DNA of 64,000 nucleotides, taken from Undaria pinnatifida (taxonomy: Eukaryota > Sar > Phaeophyceae > Laminariales > Alariaceae). The translations under genes and the position numbers were made by a program. The notes below the pieces were generated by a model. It saw only the letters and a list, made by a program, of their open reading frames with translations. It did not search any database and was not told the DNA's origin. The stretch is from assembly GCA_012845835.1 (NCBI GenBank), contig JABAKD010000009.1, positions 6,909,413 to 6,973,412 of the forward strand, read 5' to 3'. Shown piece after piece: positions 30,490-41,600 of this stretch; the stretch's first letter is position 1; each line of letters starts with the position of its first letter.

Positions 30490-30630
30490 GCATACCCCCC
30501 CCCCACGTCCTTCAAAACTCCGCCCTCCCCTCGACGGTTATTCGACTTACAGGATTCACTTGATAAACTGATGCATTTCCTTCCACAGCTAGCTGTCAGA
30601 TTTTGTCCCCCTCAAAAACGGGTTTTATAG
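30490..30630 (-). repeat. GTR copy, minus orientation, left part
   Basis: CCCCACGTCCTTCAAAACTC, GACTTACAGGATTCACTTGA, TGATGCATTTCCTTCCACAG and CCTCAAAAACGGGTTTTATAG in GTR order. Interrupted at TTTATAG by the TIR element that follows, and resumes at 31033. Confidence 0.8.
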
Positions 30631-31032
30631 TTGTTTGTGGTATGCGGTTGTTCGATACGGGTCCGCGGATATTTGGTGGTTTCGTCTATTCTGGGGTTTC
30701 GTATTATGTGTCGAGGCATTATTCGGTATATGCCTCGGAGTGTGGAGCTGCCCCCCCGCGGGGCAGTCGATGATGATAATGATACGACCCGGGCTTTGAT
30801 GATAACGATACTGCCCGTATATATGTGAGTGGTGCAGCCGGTGACAATCAGGTGCGGCTTACCTCCTGTGTGTGGTTTATATGGTGCGGTCTCTGACAGA
30901 ACGGTATTGACCCACCTGGTGTGTATTTGGTATCTTGTGTACGAGTACTTTATCTTCTCTCCTCGATCTACGCCGTAGCGGCACGCCGCGTGGTTACACA
31001 GAACACGTTATACAGCAAGCGAATACAAACAA
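30631..31032. mobile_element. 402-bp TIR element inserted in a GTR copy
   Basis: The element starts TTGTTTGT and ends ACAAACAA, with weaker inverted similarity inside. It is flanked by TAG on both sides (30628-30630 and 31033-31035). Joining the flanks restores the GTR text TTTTATAGTTTCCGCGCACA seen in other copies, which proves an insertion with a 3-bp duplication. No protein is encoded, so it is MITE-like. PIF/Harbinger and CACTA elements make 3-bp duplications; TAG does not settle which. Confidence 0.8.
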
Positions 31033-31240
31033 TAGTTTCCGCGCACAGACTAACATCACCCTGTTGACCCTGATAGCTACACTGTAGTTGCAAGGGGAGT
31101 CGCCGACCTATATCCTTAATGAGGACACACAACCCGTAATACGCGCGATCGGAGTATCACACACAGCTTGCAAGGATAAGTTTCGGCAAAATCTTCGATC
31201 TCACAGCTGGAGTGTATTTTCATTTTTTTAATATCATGTA
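31033..31240 (-). repeat. GTR copy, minus orientation, right part
   Basis: Continues with TAGTTTCCGCGCACAGACTA, CACCCTGTTGACCCTGATAG, AAGGGGAGTCGCCGACC, CCCGTAATACGCGCGATCGG and GATCTCACAGCTGGAGTGTA. With 30490-30630 it forms one GTR arm. Confidence 0.8.
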
Positions 31241-31652
31241 AGTACCCAGCTGTATTTGTGCACGTATCATGAAGCAGATGGCCCCTTCCAAGAGACCAAT
31301 AAGGTGCGTTGGGGAGTTAGGGTCCCTTATGAAACGGCACCGACGCCCCTTTCTTACGGCAAAACTGTGGCACTAGGAGAGCACATACATGACGTTTTGC
31401 AGCAATCTTTTTGCTGTGTCTCGAGAGGGAGGTTCGACGCGAACCCTTTCAGTGTTTGGCGTCCATTTTACCAGATGAGGTGGTGAAGAACGGCGGACGG
31501 AAAAATTAGGGAGATGAGGATTATGTCGTCGACCGCTTTTAGAGTTGTTGGGTCCATTGTAACAAAAAATTGTGGTAAAAACGGCGGGCGGATAAAATAG
31601 GTTCCTTATATACCGATTATACTTAACAATCGGTCCTTTAAAAATGGCCAAG
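31241..31652. other. Unassigned; possible interior remnant of a plus-strand element
   Basis: A 76-codon plus frame (31256-31486) has no recognisable domain. GGCGGACGGAAAAATTAG and GGCGGGCGGATAAAATAG near 31493 and 31583 are loosely repeated. The segment ends AATGGCCAAG before the LTR, which resembles the GGTGGSCTAG that precedes the related LTRs. Confidence 0.35.
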
Positions 31653-31926
31653 TGTTAAGATACGGCCTCGAAAGGCCTGAGAGTATCCGAATTTGAGATC
31701 ATTTGGATGGGTTTCGTATGATAAGGTTGGCGGTTTATATTCGGGGAAGTTAGGATTCAGATCGGAAGCACGCGCCTCCGATCTCAGAAGCTATCCCGGG
31801 CTCTGGTGGAAACGAATAAAGCTACATCTCTACGAAGGAACGAAAGTAAGTGAGTACTCTCCGAGGACCTGCTCAATTGGCAGACCTGCACGGGGCACTC
31901 TGTGTCCCCCACCTTTAATTTCACAC
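31653..31926 (+). repeat. Gypsy-family LTR, plus orientation (solo or 3' LTR)
   Basis: Begins TGTTAAGATACGGCCTCGAA and aligns with the inverse of 49195-49463 over most of its length (GTTTCGTATGATAAGGTTGG, GCCTCCGATCTCAGAAGC, GAGTACTCTCCGAGGACCTG, CTCAATTGGCAGACCTGC). The right end is less certain. No partner LTR is nearby, so it is a solo LTR or the end of a lost copy. Confidence 0.8.
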
Positions 31927-32038
31927 AAGTATATGGTACGGCACAAAAGTTGTAGACTATGCCACTGAAAAAGATAATGGAAAATAAGTACATAGTAGTC
32001 TACACCCTCAGTTATACGAGAATAGTACCCACATCCCC

Positions 32039-32042
32039 ATAA
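32039..32042. other. Target-site duplication ATAA, left copy
   Basis: ATAA directly before the left LL1 LTR and directly after the right one (46281-46284). Four bases is short but fits the structural ends exactly. Confidence 0.75.
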
Positions 32043-32449
32043 TGTAATGGAGTGCCCTCCGTAGAGGGATAGTTTATAGATTCGACGTGAAACCATGTCA
32101 TGGTTGAGGTGAAACCACGTGACATTAGATGTCACATTCACGTCAAGGCCATCATAGATGGGCGATAATGTAGGTGACGATGATGGGACAAGCAGGACGC
32201 CCCATATCTCACTACCTGCACTACCTGCTTTACCCGCTCTACCTGCTCTACTTGCCTTGCCCTGCGCTACCATGTGCCAAGGGCCTGTTTTGTCTGTCTT
32301 TTAGAGTTCAATGTAGAGGAAATAATGTATAAGCTTTGAGTCTATTTGGCGAGCCATGAGGAGAGACCAAACAAGGGCACCGGAACCCATGAGGAGCACG
32401 CTTCCCAACACCGACCAACCACGCATCCCCCACTCGGAGTACCACCACA
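32043..32449 (+). repeat. LL1 5' LTR
   Basis: TGTAATGGAG...ACCACCACA. It contains a run of CTACCTGCT-like 9-10 bp units (about 32212-32272) and a possible TATA box TATAAG at 32328-32333. It is identical to 45874-46280 by my alignment. Related copies lie at 21584-22120 (fragment) and 46985-47636 (inverted). Confidence 0.95.
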
Positions 32450-32451
32450 AT

Positions 32452-32469
32452 TGGCGACGTCGTAGCAGT
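32452..32469 (+). promoter_or_regulatory. LL1 primer-binding site candidate
   Basis: TGGCGACGTCGTAGC starts two bases after the LTR CA. It begins with the TGG that pairs with a tRNA CCA end. The first seven bases match a tRNA ending GUCGCCA, as some Arg tRNAs do. The exact tRNA cannot be named without the genome's own tRNA set. Confidence 0.6.
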
Positions 32470-35300
32470 GAACGTGTCGACCTTGGGCTTCGTGACCTTC
32501 TCCCCGGTGCTCTTCTCTCCCCAAGGCAAGCTCTTTTCGGCTTGCACAGCTTTGCATTTTACTTTTCCCGTTTTTTTTTGGTAGTTTTTATTTTTTACTT
32601 TTTTTTTTGCTTTTCCTCTCGTATTTTAACATACTCCCTTTCATCCAGTAGTAGCGCAGTTGGACCCCTGTGAGCTGTTTGCACTCGACTAATTCGAGTG
32701 GCCGGCTCCGTTGAACCACACCTTACTACTGTACCGTGTCGTTGCGGAATAGGGGGGGTACATGTGCAATAGTTTGCCCTACCACACCCCCCCGAGTCCG
32801 AGTTGCGCGCTTCGGATGAAGGCAATAACTCGCCCTTGTTCTCTCTTCTACTTTCGGCCATCCCCTCGCATTTCTGCTAATGATCTATATTATAGACACA
32901 GCAGGCCTGCAGTAGTAGTGCGTGACTATTTCTTGGGTTTCGTTTTTTAGCTGAACCATGTTTGGGTTTTGGTTTCTTGGCGTATTTTTACCAGGTACCA
33001 GCACGCTGTGTGCTTTAACCTTTCGAGCATTGCATCTCCGACCTACAGCCTATGAGACACTCCACCTTCATGTGGGTTCGCTCACAGTACGGCTCATGTA
33101 CTCGTATAGGCCCGCTTTTCGTAATTCTCGTTTCTCTTTTTTTTCTTTTTTTTGCCCGCATACTTAGCCGGTGGTGTCATTTTTACGGCGTGTGATTGGC
33201 ATCGGGTACGACGTATTAGTAATATTTTTGCTTGCGTACCTTTGGTGAGACAGCGGCTCATAGATAATTTGCGTACCTCGTACACAGCACAAGCAGTGGT
33301 ACGTACACACGTACGTATGGGTTGACACGTACCTTACGGGCGTGGCACACCCTCATAATCGTAGAATACCTACCCCCCCACCAGGTACGGAGTTGTACCG
33401 AGTCTGACCCTTGGGTTTTAGGCCTGTATGCACGGTTGCGTCTTGTCCTCATACTCCCGGTAGTACCCCGTTTCCACCGCCATCCCAAAGTCGTTTTGGT
33501 TTGCCCCTGGTTTGTTTGTTCTTTTGTTTTGATGCATTTCCCTTGTTTGCTTTATTGATAGCTACTTTGTTTTCTTGTTTCTTGCATGGATAACAAGCAC
33601 GTACGAGTAACTGCTGCTTAAATTTGTCATGGGGAATTTCTCTTGTACTGTTTTTTTTTTTTTCTCGTGCAAACTTTCGTTTTGTTTTTATACACTGACT
33701 GGTGGTGTCGCACGTATCATCTCTCCAGTTAAAAAAAACATATCGTACGCGGACCCTGCACTGCTATGGCGAAATTACCGTTGTCCAGTGTGCAATTCTT
33801 ACCAGCTTATGACGTACAGGGCTCTATTTTGCCGTTTGTCACCATGCTGCTGTTTAGCGTACACTTCGTACATTTTGGCCATTGCATCGCATCTACGCTG
33901 TCAAAATTTGACAAAATACTGCTGTAGTACGTGTATCTCGCCAGCCTTCTGTCATACACAGGCTTTATGCTGCCTTAATTTGTCAGGATACTGGTGTCAT
34001 ATATGTGAATGCCGTCGGTTTTGTCTCACGCACGGCCACCTATGCTGCTCACATCGTCCGAAATGCTGCAGTAACCGTGCCTCTTACCAGTTTTGAGCCA
34101 CATATGGGCTCTATCATGCCCATATGCATCTGCTGTAAGAGCATTTTGCCAGTATATTTGTCGTGCCCGAGCTCTACGCTGTCTAATATTGGATTATCCC
34201 CCCCCCCCCCCCCCCCCCCCGCGTTCGGCCAGCTTTTTACGCCATAACAAAAGCAGGCTCTACGCTAACATTTTTTTTTTTTTGCGACAAAAAGCATCAA
34301 AGTCCCTCGCATCTGCCCCATCTCGTATGATGAAGTGGAGTAGACGCTGCTCAGATTAGCCCAATTATTGTCACCCGACCGAGTTTACTTTTCCCCGTTT
34401 CTGGTGATAAAGGGTAGATGATGCCCAAATTTCAACGCATTTTCCGCTTCAATTTTACGATAACGCAGGGTCTATTCTGCTCAAAATTGTAACGTTGCTG
34501 CGCAAGCTTGAAAGTCAACAACTGTTTCTTTTTTTACTTTTCATTTTTTTGGTTTGAAGGCATTCATTTCTTCTGTTAGTTGCTTGACAATAATTTTGCG
34601 AGTGACCACGGGAAATGCCCCCCCTCCGTTTCTAAGCCGCACGTGTTGCTTTCATCATGCTGGCGCACATCTCGTCTTGCAAAAATGGTCGTGCAACCAT
34701 GATCGTCTTGTCACGAGCATCAACACGCGCTGCACATTATGTTGACTTACACAATTAATTGACAATGATTGTGCTCTGTCACGGTGCATTATTTTTTTTT
34801 AGGGGTTTCAACCCCAGAATGCGTGAACGGCGGTATTACATGCCGAACATCCCACTGTATCATATTGGTACTATTTTATAAAATCCTCTCACGGTGCACT
34901 GTGTTCTATTTGGAAACCTCTGTGAGGGTGGAGACTCAACGTGCCACGAGCCTTGTCAATACGCTCAATAACCCACGCGTGTTTGAGCTATTTTTATGAG
35001 GCTTACGTTTTTGCTGTTACGCACCCCCGACCTGATGCAGCGTTGGAGTGACCCGAACTGTATTAGGATCGTGCCTGAGCAAAAATACGGTTGAGTAAAA
35101 CCGCACCCCGAGTGCGTCGCGCTCCGAATGCCATCTCTCTCCCTTTTTCACGAGTGTCCTACCTGTGTTACACGGAACCCCCCCCGGTATTTTTATAAAC
35201 AGTGCACCCCCGAAGTATACCGTCATTTTTAGGTCCGGATTTTTGCTTCGGAAACCTCAAACATAGCTTAGGTTATCGACGGGTACAAGAGGTACACATA
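32470..35300 (+). other. LL1 interior, 5' T-rich segment
   Basis: Non-coding, T-rich on the plus strand. Between about 33760 and 34200 a loose repeat of short CTGCTG/CACATAT-type phrases recurs. It contains a 23-base C-run (34198-34220) and several T-runs. Frames here are short and without domains. Confidence 0.6.
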
Positions 35301-38300
35301 TTTTCCGTGTTGTAAGGTCTGATTTTGTTTTGTTTTCGACTGGATAACTCGGTGGTTCTAACCATCTCCCGAGCACCACGCTCCTCCCCCGGGAATATCT
35401 ACAATCATCCATCACCCTCCGGTCTTCTTCGTGACGTTCAAAAACAACTGGTACTGCATCCTACCCCTCTACTCCGGTGCGTGCGATACCTCCCTATCCA
35501 TTCCGGACCAACATGGACCCCCCCCCCAACCTTTGCGGTAAGTCCCGCACCAACCAGGACCCAACCCCTAAACCCTCACAATGAACAGTGAGCTTCGCGT
35601 TTTTCTCCTGCTGTAGCCATGGGTGGTACAGTTACGGTGAAGGACCTTGTCATTCTGTTCCAATAAAATCGAAATAATGCCCGGAGCGCATTTTTGCGGC
35701 CAGGGTCGTTGACGGCATTTCCACCGCCGCCACTGACCCCGACCCATTTCAGTCAAACCGGATCCCTCGACGTTTGGTACGGCCACCTTACACGCCGAGA
35801 CTAGGGAGGACGGATCCCTCTACGAGAGACGCCCACCTGATGCGACTGCGATTTTTATTTAGCGCCTGAGGGCAAGAGGTTATTTTTTTCCCGTGGGGGA
35901 GCGCAACAACGCCGCAAGTACAGCGACGACTACCACAGCGTGTATCGCCGAAGCGGCACCCATCAGGCCAGTGCCGCGGTGGTTACCGAATATCATGCCA
36001 CCGCGACTACAGCCCTTTGTGCCCCACCCCCCCCCATCTGAGCCACGACTACCGTCCCAACCGACACGTTGCTGCTCACATCCCAACCCCGGCTTCCATA
36101 GCCGCCCACCCCACGCGGCTGCGTCTATCACCACAACGGTTCAAAATCGCCCGCCCATCACCGCGCTTAACCCCCTGCGCCCAATCGCCCCTGCTTTTGC
36201 TTGCTGGCACTTGCTCACAACTGCATCCGGCGCGCCCACGGTCTCGACCGGGCGGCACCCAAAGACACCCCAGTCTGGGGTAAAATATTTTTTCGGTTAT
36301 CGGCCACGTCGTACCTACCCAACTACGACTCATGTCGACATCGTTAGACGCTTCGTCTGCGGTAATCTGCGGGTTCGGTCTATTTTCTTGAAATTCCGAC
36401 CCCCCTCCCGCCGCTACTAAAAGTTGTCAAAACGGCCACAGAGCCGCCAAACCAACTTTGTTGCCGCTTTCCCCTACGCGCTCCAAGCGCCAGCACCCAC
36501 CTCCGGTGAACCCACGGCTTGAAAACGCCGCACACGCCCTCCGCAACCAGCCCCCCAAAACGCCGCACGCACCCCCCCGCATCACCTACCGCTCGGGTCA
36601 AGACCACCGTTCTTCTCCGACTACCACCTACGCCACCATTCTTCTCCGCCTACCACCTACATCACCAATATTGACCGTTGTAACAGCGACAGCAAGGTCG
36701 CCCAACGACGCAGACGCCATCCTATCCGTAGTGGCCGCGACGGCGGTCGCGACCACCCGGATTGTGACGCCCACGACGCCTGCGTCTGACTCACGAACCG
36801 CAAAAAGTGGAGGCTCGCAACCACCACATATTGCGATACGGGACACAACCTGCGACGAGCATCATTGTCAACTACCTGGCCATCGAGTACCACTTCGCTG
36901 GCTTTCGGGCGTTCTACTTGACGTCTGCATCGTGCCGGCGGCACTCTCCCACTGTAGCAACACCGCCACGCCTCTGGTGCGCTCAACCCAGGTATGGGCA
37001 TACTTCAGGATATTGGTTTTTACTTTTGGTATTTGCGGAAACGCGCGGACCGTAAACCCGGCGCTATTACCCGGCAATAACCCGCGACAACCAACGCCGC
37101 TCGTAGTAAATGCCGCGGCAACTATTTTTTGGGTCGAAAGCGCCATGATCGCCTTTCTTCCGCGGGACACTGCTGCGACAACGACGACAACATCGACAGC
37201 AACAGCGTGGCCGGCCGATACCCATTGCGGCAAAAATCCCTGGACGCTAAACGCTGATCAACCGATACAGCACTACCAGCGCCAGGCCATCTAATTGCGG
37301 GACGAGGTTCCAGCTTCAACTTTACAAGAACGAGCTCCACCGACGCCCCCGCCCCCCAACAATCTTCCTCCCCCGCCCAGCCCCATACATGCGATATCGC
37401 TTGTCCAAGCCTGATCCCCTTGTTCTAGCGATGGTCTTGAGGTGTGGGTAAGAGGAGGCCAAGACGTCGAGCCCTACTGGGATGCTCCACTCGACGCCTT
37501 CCACCGATGAGCAACGCCACTTGCCGAAGACCACGGCTACCAGCGGTTCCGGACTACAGCGCGAAACTTCTGCTTCCAATTCCGGGCCATCGCATCCTGA
37601 GCCCGCCTCGCCTATTAATCGGCGGCTCTACCCGCGCTCGTCCTAGGACGTGCGCGTTTTTCAGTGACAACGTTGGGCCCGCGAACGACGGATTCCCACT
37701 CGCTGCCACAGTGTTGACAGCACCACTGCCCCTGGGCCCAAGGGACAGTCCCGTCATGACGACGGAAGACTCGCGATCATAGTTGACCAGGACATGCCCT
37801 GAGCCCCCTGCCCCGTTTTCCCCGCAACCCTCGTGGATTGCGTGGACACGGACCACAGGTACGGCATTTCCTAGCGAGTTATATCCTGCTCATCCAACGC
37901 CGCTTGGAGACAGGACCCCCAGGGTATCTTCGCCCCGCTCCTTTAAACGCAACCCACGGAGACCCTCCCAGAGCTTCGGTGATACAATACCGAGACTCCC
38001 TTTGCGATCACGTTAACCCAGCCGCGCATGTTCTCTAGATCAGCCAGCTGCACCCTCGCCATCGCCACGCGACAGTTTTACAGACAGCCGCAACTGACCA
38101 CTGCTTGGCGGCTCACCGCAGCCAGCCTACACCGGACTACCTCTTCTGGGATGTTCAACCTTTAGCAGTGCCACCCTTCTGGATTCTTCTTCTACGGGTT
38201 TTTCTTATCACCGTGTGGAGTAGTTTCCGACATCGCCCGATACCGACATTTTGAGCGACACCACGACCCCGTAGCTCACCCGGCTTCGACCAGGTATTAG

Positions 38301-41300
38301 AACCGTTCCTACGACCAATCATGGACATTGGTTTCAAGGCCAACAAACGCCGGAGCTCCTTCATTACCTAACTGGGACAATGGTCCCGAGGCCGACAAAC
38401 GCCGGAACCTATTCCCGTACCACCACCCAACGACCCTCGACATCCACCACCGCCCTCCCAGTTCGTATCTCTAGCTTCGGCAACGGTACACCCGAGACTG
38501 GCAATCCCATCCATAGGCAGAAGCAATAACCGCTTTATTCGGTTGGCAGCCGCCTTTTTCCCATAACCCGCCGCGTTGCAAACGAGTCAACCCTTTCCGG
38601 TCTCGGCATTTCTCACCGAACCCTCCTACTACCGACCTCGTTCCGACCCTTTCCATCGCGACAGAACAACTCTGCCGCCCCCGCCCCTTCAACGCGACCG
38701 GTTTCCACGGAACACCTCTGTCCCGGCCCCCTCCATCGCCACCGAGGCGCACCTGCCGAATCCCCCAAGCCGTTCTCCACCCCGACGTGTTACCACAGAG
38801 CCGTCTTGCTCCGGTCTCCGCTGACCCTCTGGAGGGAGCAACCGCCCTCTCGCTCAAGGTCTGGTTAGTTCTCCTTTCTGCGTACGTTGGAGCCCCAACC
38901 GCCCCCTTTTCACGGCTACCCTGGCCCAAACCATCCCGCCTATACCAGGCCACCGACAGTACCTCCCGGCCAACTTTTCCGTTTACCCACCAGCGTGCCC
39001 TGGTTTCCCGCAACCACAACAAACCCGCGGTTTATCGCTCCCGACCCAGCTCTTTAGCTACTCCTTCATTAACCGGATCCTTGCCACCAACGGCCCTTCA
39101 GCTTTCCTCCACGACACAACCACGGACGACCCCGACTGATTCTGCTTCCGTTGCCAGTGAACACCGAACAGTTCCCCTCCAACCCAACGGTCGCGAACCC
39201 CCATCCGACACCAATACCGCCACCCCCCTTTTGCCTCAACAACCCTGTAGGTTCACCACCTGAACCTAGGCAGCCCCTACCCGTCCCTGAAGGCATATCT
39301 GTGACGCCACTGTCGCCACCCCCCCCTACCCTAACATTCCTATAGGTTTACCATCTGAACCTGTGGTTTTGTTCCTTTCCGGTTATGACCTCTCCGAGCC
39401 GAGCATCGGCTTGGGTGGGCTCGTTCCCCCGTCCCTCCCAACCCACCACTACATCCCGCCGCTCCCATCTTCTGAGTTGGGGCTAATTTTTTTTTCCGGG
39501 TATGAGCGTTTCGAACCGACTATCGGTTTGGGTGGGCTCGCTACCTCTCCTCTACGACCCACCTCTACCATTCCACCGCCCTGTTTTTCCGAGTTTGTTA
39601 TTTTTTTTAGCCTCGGGCTCATGAACCTCCCGAGCCTGGTACGTATGGGACCTTTTTAGCCAGAAATCGGGCCCTTCCACGGCCTCTCCGCTGCCCACGT
39701 CGACCGATGCGAGCATTCCATCCCGGGTATCGTTTTGGGTGGGCTAGTTCCCCCTCCCTTTCGACCCACCATCACTATCCGCCCCCATCCACCGGCGACG
39801 CGCAAACCGTGCACCCTTCCTGTTAGGCATTGACTTGGGTGGGCTCAAACCCCCTCCCTCCTGCCCCATCCACCACGTTTCGCTGGAAATACTTTCGGCA
39901 AACTCACCGTTGCGGACCATACCAAAACAATCCGTCGACCCCTTCTCCGCGCCAAAACCTCCGTCGGGTCTATTTCGGCCCATGACATCGCCTCCGGTTC
40001 GCTAGCCAGCTCCGAGAAAGGCGCCGAGGACGCTGGCGCTCCTCCTGGATCGGCTTTCAGGCCGTCCTTCGTTCTCCCCAGCGCCCACCATTGGCGCATC
40101 CCTTTTTGGCCTTCCTCATCCTTCGTCGGGCCATTATTTTTCCGGAGCCGTCATCGCTCCACAGCCGCCGCTGAAAACTGTGGACTGCCCTTCCGACTAC
40201 GGTTTTTCTCGCCAGTACCTGTGGCTACACTTCCAAGATCATCGACACCCCCCCATCGCCGCCCGAACATCGCGACCAGAGCTTCGTCGTCACCTGAGCT
40301 TTGCCACCAGAGCTCCATCGTCACCTGAGCTTTGCCGTCACCTGAGCTTCGCGACCAGAGCTCCACGTTCACCGGAGTTCCACCTTTCACCAGAGCTTCG
40401 TCGTCACCCGAGCTTCAAGACCAGAGATCCACCTTTTTCAGAGCTCCATCTTGGACAGAGCTTCGTCGTCACCTGCGCTTCGCGACCACAGCTCCTCCTG
40501 CACGAAAATTCGTCGCCGCCTGTTGTCATCTGAGCTTCGCGACCAGAGCTCCACCTTCGTCAGAGCTCCACCTTTCACCTGAGCTCCACCTCCGTCTTCC
40601 GCGACTTCATCATTCGATGTCTTTCCCCTTCAAGCCACTACCAACGTCAAGGCGACCTTTCTTCTTTTGGCCACTACCGCCGGCCCCGACGTCGTCGCCA
40701 CCATCTACTCCGACAATCTGGGAATTGTTTCACCGACTTCTGCAGCCATGCACCGATGGGTCTGCCGCTTCAAACCGCTACCAACAGCGAAGCGCCCTCT
40801 TCCAGGCCACTACCACCAAATCCGGCGTCATCGTACCGTCAGCGCCGACCAGCGGGGACATATTTCGCCGACTCCTGCAGCCACCGCGCCGGTAGGTTTG
40901 CTCCTTCAGTCCGCTGCTAACCGCCCCGGCGTCACAGCCATCGCCGGCTACTTCGGGTTTTCTCTACCGCCTATTCCGACAACCACGCCGTTATCCTTGC
41001 CGCGTACAAAGCGAACTCCACCACCGCGAGAACCGCAGGCATCTCCACAGGCCCACCTTAAAGGACTACTACAGCGTCAACGCTCGCGCCTACATGTACG
41101 CTGCGGAACACGCACATTCCACCACCGCGTACGCGATCCGACACCTTCTTCAATCTACCATATTGAGCTACTACGGCCTCGTCTTCTTCCGTCACAAGAG
41201 CCTCTACCGTATCTTCCGCGAACACCCCACCCGAGGTCACTGGTTCGTGCTCGGAGCTCTTCAACGCGTTTTACTGGACCATCATCCGTCTCCAGCGCTC

Positions 41301-41600
41301 CTACCACATCTTCCGCGAACACCACGACGTAACTGTCTCGCGATCGGAGCGCTGCAGCACACCCTAGTACGACCACCAGCCGCGTTCCATCGGATCTTTC
41401 TTCAAACCCTACATCACCCGGTTCCAGGATCAACCTACGGCGTCTCTACTGCATATCTTCGCGGAGCACCATCTACGGACCGGCGTGCCTACAACGCCAC
41501 GCGACAGGGATATCTGCAGTCAGGGTATTATCGCGTTGAGTCGCACTTACCCTTTTGTCTTGTTGTCCCTGACCCTCACCATGTTTCTTGAGTTCCTTCT
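35301..41600 (+). other. LL1 interior, C-rich segment
   Basis: C is strongly in excess of G on the plus strand across about 6 kb. Frames up to 278 codons (36458-37294) and 221 codons (40667-41332) are Pro/Thr/Ala/Ser-rich and overlap in several frames, as expected from composition. Local repeats include TTGGGTGGGCTCGT-like units near 39411, 39528, 39735 and 39835, and GAGCTTCGTCGTCACC-like units at about 40280-40580. I see no catalytic motif. Confidence 0.6.

Noticed and set aside
36458-37294. 278-codon plus-strand frame in LL1
   Set aside because: Low-complexity Pro/Thr/Ala text with no domain, overlapped by other long frames. Explained by the C-rich composition.
40332-41332. Overlapping 187- and 221-codon plus-strand frames in LL1
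   Set aside because: They overlap in different frames, follow local repeats, and show no motif.
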